From the NCBI GenBank assembly GCA_021202205.1, contig JAJQDJ010000320.1:1-7654 (forward strand): 7,654 nt of DNA, in the 5' to 3' direction. Shown one piece after another: positions 1-6,314 of this stretch (the first letter of the stretch is position 1; each line of letters starts with the position of its first letter). Position numbers and translations under genes: made by a program. Below the pieces are notes generated by a model that had not been told where the DNA came from, did not search any database, and worked only from the letters and a program-made list of their open reading frames with translations. Origin of the DNA: Erysipelotrichaceae bacterium. GTDB taxonomy: Bacteria; Bacillota_I; Bacilli_A; Erysipelotrichales; Coprobacillaceae.

Positions 1-49
1 ACACTGTAATGTATATACCTGATATATATCTTACTATACTTATTATACG

Positions 50-55
50 AGGAGG
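50..55 (+). promoter_or_regulatory. Ribosome binding site of glgC
   Basis: AGGAGG lies 7 bases before the ATG at 63. It fixes the glgC start there rather than at the in-frame ATG at 9, whose 18-residue extension would read through this site and has no counterpart in the GlgC family. No convincing promoter is visible in bases 1-49. A TATACT at 35-40 has no acceptable -35 partner at the right distance. Confidence 0.85.
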
Positions 56-62
56 AAAAATT

Positions 63-1187
63 ATGGGAAAAGAAATTGTTGCGATGATTTTAGCAGGTGG
101 AAGAGGTACGCGTCTTGAAGCTTTAACAGCTAAAGTTGCTAAACCTGCAGTACACTTCGGAGGAAAGTATAGAATTATTGACTTTCCATTAAGCAATTGT
201 GCCAACTCAGGAATTGATGTAGTTGGTGTGTTAACACAGTATGAATCTGTCTTACTTGGAACATACGTAGGTGCCGGTTCTAAGTGGGGTCTTGATGGTA
301 ACAATTCATTAGCTGCTATTTTACCAGCTCGTGAAAGAGGAGAAGTAGGAGCTACTTGGTATGCTGGTACTGCTGATGCCATCTATCAAAATATTAGTTT
401 CTTAGATCAATATGATCCAGAATATGTTTTGATCTTATCAGGTGACCACATCTATAAGATGGATTATGATGCTATGTTAGCTGCTCACAAGGAAAAAGGT
501 GCAGCATTAACAGTTGCAGTATTAAATGTTACTTTAGAAGAAGCTACTCGTTTTGGTATTATGAATACTAATCCAGATGGTACAATTTATGAATTTGAGG
601 AAAAACCAGCTCAACCTAAATCTACATTAGCTTCTATGGGTATCTATATTTTCACTTATAAAGATTTAAGAAAATATTTAATTGATGATGCTGCTGATGA
701 AAATAGTAAACATGACTTTGGTATGAATATCATTCCAATGATGTTAAATGATGGTAAGAAATTATATGCATATGAATTTGCTGGATATTGGAAAGATGTT
801 GGAACTGTTGAAAGTTTATGGCAAGCTAATATGGATTTATTAGATGATAAAGAGTTAGATCTTTATAATATTAAGAAAGATTGGAAGATTTACACTGAAG
901 ATACTTTGAGTAAACCTCAAATCATTGGTGATAAGGCTTCTGTTAAGAATTCCCTTGTTACTCAAGGATCTATCGTTAACGGTGAAGTATCAGGTTCTGT
1001 ATTATTTGATGATGTATCAATTGGTGAAGGTGCTAAGGTTGTTGATTCTGTATTAATGCCTGGTGTCCTTGTTGAAGAGGGTGCAGAAATTTACAAAGCC
1101 ATCGTTGATGAAAATGTTGTTATTAAAGCAGGAAGCGTAACTAACAAGGAAGCTAAAAAAGTAGAGCTTGTTAGTGATAATGCGTAA
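63..1187 (+). CDS. glgC: Glucose-1-phosphate adenylyltransferase, catalytic subunit GlgC
   Basis: The enzyme makes ADP-glucose and pyrophosphate from ATP and glucose-1-phosphate, the committed step of bacterial glycogen synthesis in the cytoplasm. The 374-residue protein has the full nucleotidyltransferase set: GGRGTRL at residues 12-18, GTADA at 102-106, SGDHIYKMDY at 126-135 with the metal-binding Asp128, FEEKP at 178-182 and YWKDVGT at 242-248. From about residue 285 the sequence has the hexapeptide-like pattern of the C-terminal left-handed beta-helix. The length is close to that of Bacillota GlgC proteins. It is the first gene of a glgC-glgD-glgA operon, with glgD starting 15 bases downstream. 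By analogy with Bacillus and Geobacillus it should form a heterotetramer with GlgD; that is family knowledge, not something seen here. The start was chosen from the AGGAGG at 50-55. Confidence 0.96.
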   Translation: MGKEIVAMILAGGRGTRLEALTAKVAKPAVHFGGKYRIIDFPLSNCANSGIDVVGVLTQYESVLLGTYVGAGSKWGLDGNNSLAAILPARERGEVGATWYAGTADAIYQNISFLDQYDPEYVLILSGDHIYKMDYDAMLAAHKEKGAALTVAVLNVTLEEATRFGIMNTNPDGTIYEFEEKPAQPKSTLASMGIYIFTYKDLRKYLIDDAADENSKHDFGMNIIPMMLNDGKKLYAYEFAGYWKDVGTVESLWQANMDLLDDKELDLYNIKKDWKIYTEDTLSKPQIIGDKASVKNSLVTQGSIVNGEVSGSVLFDDVSIGEGAKVVDSVLMPGVLVEEGAEIYKAIVDENVVIKAGSVTNKEAKKVELVSDNA

Positions 1188-1202
1188 TAGGAGGATATTG
1201 AA

Positions 1203-2309
1203 ATGGCAAAAGTTATTGGATTAGTAAATTTACACCCTGATGTTTCTTTAGGAGGTTTAACTGAAAAAAGACCAGTTGCTTCAGTAAGTTTCCTTGGTCG
1301 TTATGGAATTATTGACTTTGTATTATCTAACTTATCTAATTCTAATGTTGATAGTGTTGGTGTTTTAATTAAAGAAAAACCAAGATCATTATTTAAACAT
1401 ATGGGTAATGGTAATGCTTGGAACTTTAACTCTAAATCTGGTGGTGTTTCATTATTATATAATGAAAAATATGCTAACAGCCCAATGTATAATCATGACA
1501 TTAATAATATGGTTGAAAACTCTGCATTTGTAGAAAAATCAAAAGCTGATTATGTTATTATTGCGCCAGCTCATATTATTACAACTATGAATTATGCTGA
1601 TGTTGTTGAAGCTCATATTAAATCAGGTGCTGAAATTACAGTTGTTTATAAAAATATTGATAATGCAGATGAAACATTTGTTGGTTCTGATTACTTAGAA
1701 TTAGATGGCAATCATGTTAGTGCTATTAAAACAAATAAAGGTAATCGTAAAGATAGAAGCATTTCTTTAGAAACTTATGTTATTAATACAAAAGTATTAT
1801 TAAACTTAATTAATTATGCTAAAGAAATTAGTTCGTTCTTTGATTTAAAAGAAACATTAGCATATTTATGTGACGAAAGAGATATCGCTGCTTATGAATA
1901 TCAAGGTTTTGCAAGAATTATTGATTCATTTGATGCTTATTATAAAGTTAGCTTAGAAATGTTAGATTTCGAAGTTTCTACTCAAGTTTTCAAATCTAAT
2001 TGGCCAATCTTTACAAACACAAATGATACACCACCTGCAAAATACAAAGATAATGCTAATGTAAAGAAATCATTCGTTGCTAATGGTGCTATTATTGATG
2101 GTACTGTTGAAGGAAGTATCATTGCACGTAATGTTGTCATTGGTGAAGGTGCAGTTATTAAGAATTGTATTATCCTAAATGGATCTGTTGTTGCTCCTGG
2201 TGCAGTGGTTGAAAATGTTATTATCGATAAAGATGCTAGCATTGAAAAGAAGATTAACTTGGCTGGTGGCGCAACTCCACTTTATGTTAAAGAAGGGGAT
2301 GTCGTATAA
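1203..2309 (+). CDS. glgD: GlgD, non-canonical subunit of ADP-glucose pyrophosphorylase
   Basis: This 368-residue paralogue of GlgC keeps the overall fold. GRYGIIDFVLSN (residues 32-43) matches GlgC KYRIIDFPLSN, and the C-terminal part from about residue 285 has the beta-helix hexapeptide pattern. The catalytic signatures are lost. There is no GGxGTRL loop at the N-terminus, the SGDHIYKMDY segment has become APAHIITTMNY (121-131) so the metal-binding Asp is Ala123, and FEEKP is absent. This is the known GlgD pattern in Bacillota, where GlgD has little or no activity alone and modulates GlgC in a GlgC/GlgD heterotetramer. An AGGAGG at 1189-1194 sits 8 bases before the ATG. The stop codon overlaps the glgA start as TAATG, suggesting translational coupling. 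Confidence 0.94.
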   Translation: MAKVIGLVNLHPDVSLGGLTEKRPVASVSFLGRYGIIDFVLSNLSNSNVDSVGVLIKEKPRSLFKHMGNGNAWNFNSKSGGVSLLYNEKYANSPMYNHDINNMVENSAFVEKSKADYVIIAPAHIITTMNYADVVEAHIKSGAEITVVYKNIDNADETFVGSDYLELDGNHVSAIKTNKGNRKDRSISLETYVINTKVLLNLINYAKEISSFFDLKETLAYLCDERDIAAYEYQGFARIIDSFDAYYKVSLEMLDFEVSTQVFKSNWPIFTNTNDTPPAKYKDNANVKKSFVANGAIIDGTVEGSIIARNVVIGEGAVIKNCIILNGSVVAPGAVVENVIIDKDASIEKKINLAGGATPLYVKEGDVV

Positions 2310-3739
2310 TGAGAATAGTATTTGCGGCTGGTGAAGGAACTCCTTTTATAAAATCTGGTGGATTGGCTGATGTTATTGGTTCACTTCCTAAAGCTTTAGT
2401 ACAAAAAGGACATGAATGTATTGTTGTTTTACCAAAGTATAGAGATTTAAAATTGGCTGATCAATTAGAATATGTAACAAATTATTATATTTGGGTCGGA
2501 TGGAGAAGAAGCTATTGTTGTGTTTTCAAAGCTGAATATGATGGTGTAACTTTCTATTTTGTTGATAATGAACAATATTTTGGCAGACCTGGATTATATG
2601 GTTATGATGATGATGAAGAAAGATTTGCATTCTATGATTTTGCAGTCTTAGAGATTATTTCTCATTTGGATATTAAACCTGATATTATTTCTTTACATGA
2701 TTGGCAAGCAGCTATGATTGCACCATTGTATAAAGAAAGATATGCTTATTATGAATATTATCAAGGTATTAAAGTGACTTTCACAATTCATAATATTGCT
2801 TATCAAGGTAAATGTGATCCTAATTATTTGACTGATTTATTTGGTTTAGATAATTATCTCTATTATAATGGTAACTGCCGTAATGATGGATGCCTTAATA
2901 TGATGAAATCAGCAATTTTCTATAGTGATGTTGTGACAACAGTTTCTCCAACATATGCTCAGGAAATTTTAACAGATGAATTTGGAGAAGGTTTACAAAG
3001 TATCTTGAATATGCGTAGACATGATCTTTATGGTATCTTAAATGGTATTGATCCAGATGTTGTTAATCCTGCGAAAGATCCAGAATTAGTAGAAAACTTT
3101 GATATTAATACTGTGGAAGAAAAGAAACCAATTAATAAGGCTGCTTTACAAGAAGAATGTGGCTTACCAGTAAGAGCAGATGTTCCTTTAATTGGTATTG
3201 TTACAAGATTAACATGGCAAAAAGGTTTAGACATTATTCTAGAAAAAATGGATGAACTTATGCAACGTGATGTTCAGGTTATTGTACTTGGTGCAGGTGA
3301 TTTGAAATATGAAGAACCACTAAAAGGAATTGCAGCATATCATAATCAAAAGATTTCATTAAATTTAAAATATGACTTTGGTTTATCTTGCCGTATTTAT
3401 GGTGGATGTGATATGCTCTTGATGCCTTCATTATTTGAACCATGTGGATTATCACAAATGATGTCTCTTCGTTATGGTACAATCCCTATCGTAAGAGAAA
3501 CTGGTGGTTTGAAAGATAGTGTTCAAGCATATGATGAATATGCACAAACAGGTACTGGATTTAGCTTTAAGAATTATAATGCACAGGAAATGCTTAATAC
3601 AATTGATTATGCGTTGAAAGTTTATAATGAAGATAAAGATAGCTGGAAAGATTTAGTACATCGCGCAATGGATGCTAAACTTGACTGGGAAGAAAGTGCA
3701 GACGCCTACTTACGAGTTTTCAATTCATTGTTAGATTAG
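2309..3739 (+). CDS. glgA: Glycogen synthase GlgA (ADP-glucose dependent, GT5)
   Basis: GlgA transfers glucose from ADP-glucose to the non-reducing end of alpha-1,4-glucan, the step after GlgC/GlgD. The 476-residue length is typical of bacterial GlgA. The N-terminal Rossmann domain carries the KxGGL sugar-nucleotide motif (KSGGL, 15-19), LHDWQ at 129-133 and FTIHNIAYQG at 158-167. The C-terminal domain carries NGID at 245-248, TRLTWQKG at 299-306 and the block PSLFEPCGLSQ at 373-383, which includes the conserved catalytic Glu377, then ETGGLKDSV at 397-405. The ATG overlaps the glgD stop, and a GAAGGGG at 2292-2298 within glgD serves as ribosome binding site 10 bases upstream. It is the last gene of the operon; a strong hairpin follows directly. 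Confidence 0.97.
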   Translation: MRIVFAAGEGTPFIKSGGLADVIGSLPKALVQKGHECIVVLPKYRDLKLADQLEYVTNYYIWVGWRRSYCCVFKAEYDGVTFYFVDNEQYFGRPGLYGYDDDEERFAFYDFAVLEIISHLDIKPDIISLHDWQAAMIAPLYKERYAYYEYYQGIKVTFTIHNIAYQGKCDPNYLTDLFGLDNYLYYNGNCRNDGCLNMMKSAIFYSDVVTTVSPTYAQEILTDEFGEGLQSILNMRRHDLYGILNGIDPDVVNPAKDPELVENFDINTVEEKKPINKAALQEECGLPVRADVPLIGIVTRLTWQKGLDIILEKMDELMQRDVQVIVLGAGDLKYEEPLKGIAAYHNQKISLNLKYDFGLSCRIYGGCDMLLMPSLFEPCGLSQMMSLRYGTIPIVRETGGLKDSVQAYDEYAQTGTGFSFKNYNAQEMLNTIDYALKVYNEDKDSWKDLVHRAMDAKLDWEESADAYLRVFNSLLD

Positions 3740-3780
3740 CGATGATAGGATAGGTTTTCATACCTATCCTTTTCGCTTTT
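3739..3780 (+). terminator. Intrinsic terminator of the glgCDA operon
   Basis: A perfect 9-bp stem, AGGATAGGT (3747-3755) with ACCTATCCT (3762-3770), closes a 6-base loop. An outer 4-bp stem GCGA (3739-3742) with TCGC (3773-3776) extends it across a small internal loop, and TTTT follows at 3777-3780. The outer stem begins on the last base of the glgA stop codon, so transcription should end right after the operon. Because T-rich DNA lies only on one side, it is best read as a + strand terminator. Confidence 0.85.
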
Positions 3781-3782
3781 CA

Positions 3783-3811
3783 TTGATTTTCTTTTTAATC
3801 TTTAGTATACT
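3783..3811 (+). promoter_or_regulatory. Sigma-A type promoter of the lipoprotein gene
   Basis: The -35 is TTGATT (3783-3788) and the -10 is TATACT (3806-3811), with an exact 17-base spacer. Transcription would start near 3818, giving a very short leader just before the AGGAGG at 3819. If the start is that close, the leader is almost only the ribosome binding site. The promoter follows the glg terminator directly, which supports an independent transcription unit. Confidence 0.7.
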
Positions 3812-3818
3812 ACAAAAA

Positions 3819-3824
3819 AGGAGG
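3819..3824 (+). promoter_or_regulatory. Ribosome binding site of the lipoprotein gene
   Basis: AGGAGG is placed 8 bases before the ATG at 3833 and only 5 before the in-frame GTG at 3830. The spacing favours the ATG. Confidence 0.7.
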
Positions 3825-3832
3825 GGATCGTG

Positions 3833-4345
3833 ATGTCAAAATTAAAAATATTATGTATCTGTATTTTGCTTTTTGTGATGCTCGCATGTGAGAATAAATC
3901 AAAAACAGTTTCTTTGGAAAAAGATGGTACACTTTATGAAATCACTGATCAAGCTTCTTTTTATTATCCTAATCGTTTAAGTATTGATACATCTTCAGAC
4001 AATGTCGATGCTGTGCATTTTATTGATGATGATGAGATTATGACTTATTTTTCTTTGATGGATGATACTGATAATCTGATTGAAGATATGCCTGATCTTT
4101 ATCAAGGGCAATTGGAAGAAGAGGGTGCATCCGATGTCAGCTATCGTAGTATAACATTGGATAGTGGTTTAGAATGCTATAAGTTTTATGGAAAATACAG
4201 CTCATCAGGTATGAAGTTTGAACATGTTGTATTCTTTACAACAGAATGTACATATGCATTAACTTATCAAGCATCAGAAACAGTATATGATGAAAATATT
4301 GAGGAAATTAATCAGTATTTAGAATCATTAACAGTACATTATTAA
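3833..4345 (+). CDS. Putative secreted lipoprotein of unknown function
   Basis: I do not recognise this 170-residue protein. It opens with a classic lipoprotein signal: Lys3 and Lys5, a hydrophobic stretch at 6-18, and Cys19 preceded by VMLA (a slightly unusual lipobox, Met at -3). After lipidation it should be anchored on the outer face of the membrane. The mature part is acidic, with a DDDE at 66-69. It contains two later cysteines, Cys115 and Cys139, which might pair. The pattern of short beta-like segments (YEITDQASFYYPNRLSI, ECYKFYGKY, EHVVFFTTECTYALTYQA), ending in a helix-like tail EEINQYLESL, recalls small PsbP/Mog1-like or LpqN-like lipoproteins, but that is only a resemblance. It has its own promoter and no clear terminator before the cysS promoter. 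An alternative GTG start lies one codon upstream. Confidence 0.85.
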   Translation: MSKLKILCICILLFVMLACENKSKTVSLEKDGTLYEITDQASFYYPNRLSIDTSSDNVDAVHFIDDDEIMTYFSLMDDTDNLIEDMPDLYQGQLEEEGASDVSYRSITLDSGLECYKFYGKYSSSGMKFEHVVFFTTECTYALTYQASETVYDENIEEINQYLESLTVHY

Positions 4346-4347
4346 AC

Positions 4348-4376
4348 TTGATTAAACTTAAAGAATTTCTTATAGT
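4348..4376 (+). promoter_or_regulatory. Sigma-A type promoter of the cysS operon
   Basis: The -35 is TTGATT (4348-4353) and the -10 is TATAGT (4371-4376), with a 17-base spacer. It begins three bases after the lipoprotein stop codon. Transcription would start near 4383, giving a leader of about 200 bases before cysS. The -35 is identical to that of the lipoprotein promoter. The -35 falls inside a short tandem repeat (ATTAAACTTG then ATTAAACTTA, 4341-4360), which I consider incidental. Confidence 0.7.
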
Positions 4377-4382
4377 ATATTA

Positions 4383-4562
4383 AATTATAAATAAGAATGA
4401 AAAAATTATGAAATTCATAGAGAGAGCTAAATGGTGGAAAAGCTTAATGGATGATTTTGGATGCCCTTGTTTGAGTCTTTTTAAAAGAAAGAACGTTAAC
4501 TTGCGTTAAAAGTTAGAAGTAAGCATATGGTAAAGAGGATTGTCTCTATCATTTGCTTTTTT
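4383..4562 (+). promoter_or_regulatory. Probable cysteine T-box leader of cysS (non-canonical)
   Basis: This stretch without a gene upstream of an aminoacyl-tRNA synthetase gene has the look of a T-box Stem I. AGAGAGCT (4421-4428), then a GGTGGAAA element (4433-4440) and AGCTT (4440-4444) resemble the conserved distal part of T-box leaders. GGATGCCCTTGTTTGAGTC (4459-4477) resembles the specifier region, placing TGC, a cysteine codon, at 4462-4464, which agrees with the downstream gene. A small hairpin (4497-4502 with 4510-4515, 7-base loop) follows where Stem III would be, then a terminator hairpin. Uncharged tRNA-Cys would favour readthrough into cysS. The usual AGGGTGGNACCGCG sequence is not present; the only TGGN candidate is TGGT at 4528-4531, inside the terminator stem. 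A covariance-model search is needed to confirm the class. Confidence 0.6.
4521..4562 (+). terminator. Leader terminator hairpin upstream of cysS
   Basis: AAGCA (4521-4525) pairs with TGCTT (4554-4558). After a T-T mismatch, ATGGTA (4527-4532) pairs with TATCAT (4547-4552, one G-U). After a two-base bulge, GAGG (4535-4538) pairs with TCTC (4543-4546, one G-U) around an ATTG loop. A run of six T follows at 4557-4562. The hairpin ends 19 bases before the cysS start, which is the position of an attenuator rather than of a terminator for the previous gene. Confidence 0.75.
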
Positions 4563-4568
4563 AATAAG

Positions 4569-4574
4569 AGGAGG
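4569..4574 (+). promoter_or_regulatory. Ribosome binding site of cysS
   Basis: AGGAGG lies 7 bases before the ATG at 4582. It rules out the upstream in-frame TTG at 4540, which falls in the loop of the leader hairpin and would translate the terminator and the ribosome binding site itself. Confidence 0.85.
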
Positions 4575-4581
4575 AAAAATA

Positions 4582-5925
4582 ATGAAAGTATTTAATACCC
4601 TTACGAATAAAAAAGAAGAATTTAAATCTATAGAAGAAGGAAAGGTAAGTATTTATGTATGTGGGCCAACTGTTTATAACCATGCTCATATAGGTAATAC
4701 ACGTCCTATGATTGTTTTTGATGTGTTGAGACGTACATTTGAATATTTGGGTAATGAGGTTACATTTGTGTCTAATTTTACAGATGTTGATGATAAAATC
4801 ATTAAGGCAGCTAAAGAAGAAGGTATTACTGAAAAAGAATTAACGGATAAATATATTAATGCATATAATGCAATTCGTACTAATCTTAACTTAGAAATGC
4901 CAACATATACACCTCGTGTTACAGAAACGATGGGACCTATTATTGATTTTATTGATACATTGGTAAAAAAAGGTTTTGCTTATGAAGTTGATGGTGATGT
5001 TTATTTTAGAGTACCTAAAATTAAAGAATATGGTATGTTATCAGGAATTAAAGTTGAAGACTTAATTGATAATGCTTCTGATCGTTTGGAAGATAGCGAT
5101 AATGCTAAAAAAGAAAGTCCAACTGATTTTGCTTTATGGAAAAAAACTGATGAAGGTATTCAATTTGATAGCCCATGGTCTAAAGGAAGGCCTGGATGGC
5201 ATACAGAATGCGTTGTTATGATTAATGATATTTTTGAAAATGGTAAGATTGATATTCATGGTGGAGGACAAGATTTAAAATTCCCTCATCATGAAAATGA
5301 AATTGCTCAATCTATGGCTTATCATAATCATCCAATTGCTGATACTTGGATGCACAATCAAATGATTAACATTAATGGTGAGAAAATGTCTAAATCATTA
5401 GGTAATGTTGTGTGGGCTAAGGATGCGATTGAGAAATTGGGATGCAATGTTTTTAAATGGTTGATGCTTTCAACACATTATCGCAATCCTTTGAATATGA
5501 CGGATGAAGTTATAGAAAATGTTAAAAAAGAGGTTGCCAAAGTTGAAAATACTTTAAAACAAGCTTCTTTATATATTCAATTGAATCATTTAGATGGTCA
5601 GAATTATAAAAAAGAAGTTGTAGACGCTATGGTTGACGCATTAAGTGATGATCTGAACACTTCTTTAGCGTTGAGTCGTATTCTCGATCAAGTTAAAGTA
5701 TTAAATCAGGTTATGCGTGTACGAGATAAAGATAATGATTTAATATTGCTTGAGTATAATACTTTGATTAAAATGTTAGATGTTATGGGCTTTATTCATG
5801 ATACAGTTGTGTTGAGTAAAGATGATATTACTTTATATAACCAATGGAATAGCTATAAACAAGCTAAGAATTTTACTGAAGCAGATAAATTAAGAACAGT
5901 TCTACAAGATAAAGGTATTTTATGA
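4582..5925 (+). CDS. cysS: Cysteinyl-tRNA synthetase
   Basis: This class I synthetase charges tRNA-Cys with cysteine in the cytoplasm. The 447-residue protein shows the zinc-binding Cys27 in YVCGPTVY, the HIGH-type motif HIGN at 36-39, PGWHTEC with the second zinc ligand Cys210, the FPHHENEIAQ block at 234-243 with the remaining His and Glu ligands, and KMSKS at 268-272. The anticodon-binding helical region ends in a typical AKNFTEADKLRTVLQDKGI stretch, but the protein stops at KGIL. Most CysRS proteins continue for another 10-20 residues with a xxDTxxGxxW tail, so this C-terminus is short. Its stop overlaps the mrnC start as ATGA. Expression is probably controlled by the T-box-like leader upstream. 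The identification is secure. Confidence 0.97.
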   Translation: MKVFNTLTNKKEEFKSIEEGKVSIYVCGPTVYNHAHIGNTRPMIVFDVLRRTFEYLGNEVTFVSNFTDVDDKIIKAAKEEGITEKELTDKYINAYNAIRTNLNLEMPTYTPRVTETMGPIIDFIDTLVKKGFAYEVDGDVYFRVPKIKEYGMLSGIKVEDLIDNASDRLEDSDNAKKESPTDFALWKKTDEGIQFDSPWSKGRPGWHTECVVMINDIFENGKIDIHGGGQDLKFPHHENEIAQSMAYHNHPIADTWMHNQMININGEKMSKSLGNVVWAKDAIEKLGCNVFKWLMLSTHYRNPLNMTDEVIENVKKEVAKVENTLKQASLYIQLNHLDGQNYKKEVVDAMVDALSDDLNTSLALSRILDQVKVLNQVMRVRDKDNDLILLEYNTLIKMLDVMGFIHDTVVLSKDDITLYNQWNSYKQAKNFTEADKLRTVLQDKGIL

Positions 5926-6314
5926 AACCAGAACTCATTAATCCTTTGACTCTCGCATATCTTGGTGATGCAATATTTGAAGTATATGTTAGAGAATATT
6001 TGATTGTAGAAAAGAATATTTTGATGCCCGATCCATTGGCTAAAGAAGCTATTAACTATGTTAGTGCTAAGGCGCATGCTTCTTTTATGCATAATATTTT
6101 AGAAAAAAATTTATTAACAGATGAAGAAATTGCTATCTAAAAACGTGGACGTAATGCCAAAGTCAAACGACATAATAAGAATGTTAATGTTATAGAACAC
6201 AATCAATCATCAGGATTTGAATGCTTGATTGGTCATTTATATTTAGAAGGTAAAAAGGAACGTATTGATGAATTATTTGAGTATTTTAAAGAATTTGTAG
6301 GAGAAACCAAGTGA
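5922..6314 (+). pseudogene. mrnC: Mini-ribonuclease III gene interrupted by an in-frame TAA
   Basis: Mini-III is a small dimeric RNase III-like enzyme, without a double-strand RNA-binding domain, that matures the ends of 23S rRNA precursor in Bacillota. The first 72 codons encode the N-terminal half with the signature LAYLGDAIFEVYVR (residues 11-24; acidic Asp16 and Glu20). Codon 73 is TAA (6138-6140). Past it the same frame runs without another stop for 57 codons: KRGRNAK (74-80), then GFECLIGHLYLEGKKERI (98-115) with Glu100 of the second catalytic motif, ending at TGA 6312-6314. Counting through the stop gives 130 codons, the normal family length, with no frameshift. B. subtilis Mini-III has AVLKRGRNAK here, so a TTA-to-TAA change is the simplest explanation. 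A 72-residue product would lack half of the active site. No ATG, GTG or TTG start precedes the second catalytic motif. The gene overlaps cysS (ATGA) and rlmB (GTGA). Confidence 0.85.
6299..6303 (+). promoter_or_regulatory. Ribosome binding site of rlmB
   Basis: AGGAG lies 7 bases before the GTG at 6311 and supports that GTG as the start codon. It is embedded in the last codons of mrnC. Confidence 0.7.

Noticed and set aside
1..49. Adjacent palindromes GTATATAC (11-18) and GATATATATC (21-30) and a TATACT at 35-40 as a glgC promoter or operator
   Set aside because: The sequence is low-complexity AT, there is no fitting -35 at 16-18 bases from TATACT, and the true operon start may be outside the window.
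9..62. In-frame extension of glgC to ATG 9
   Set aside because: It reads through the AGGAGG at 50-55, has no ribosome binding site visible before it, and adds residues unlike any GlgC N-terminus.
1982..2242. Minus-strand open frame opposite glgD
   Set aside because: It is a shadow of the glgD coding frame with no ribosome binding site or recognisable protein.
3028..3482. Two minus-strand open frames opposite glgA
   Set aside because: Both lie within conserved glgA coding sequence, and their translations look like reverse-complement noise.
4407..4419. Palindrome TATGAAATTCATA in the cysS leader as an operator
   Set aside because: It is short and AT-rich in an AT-rich region, lies downstream of the presumed transcription start, and is as easily part of the base of Stem I. 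No related copy is seen elsewhere in the window.
5853..6092. Minus-strand open frame across the cysS/mrnC junction
   Set aside because: It lies opposite two well-recognised genes and has no family features.
6141..6314. Independent small gene after the mrnC stop (split two-piece Mini-III)
   Set aside because: There is no ATG, GTG or TTG in frame before the second catalytic motif and no ribosome binding site after the TAA, so separate translation of the second half is not supported.
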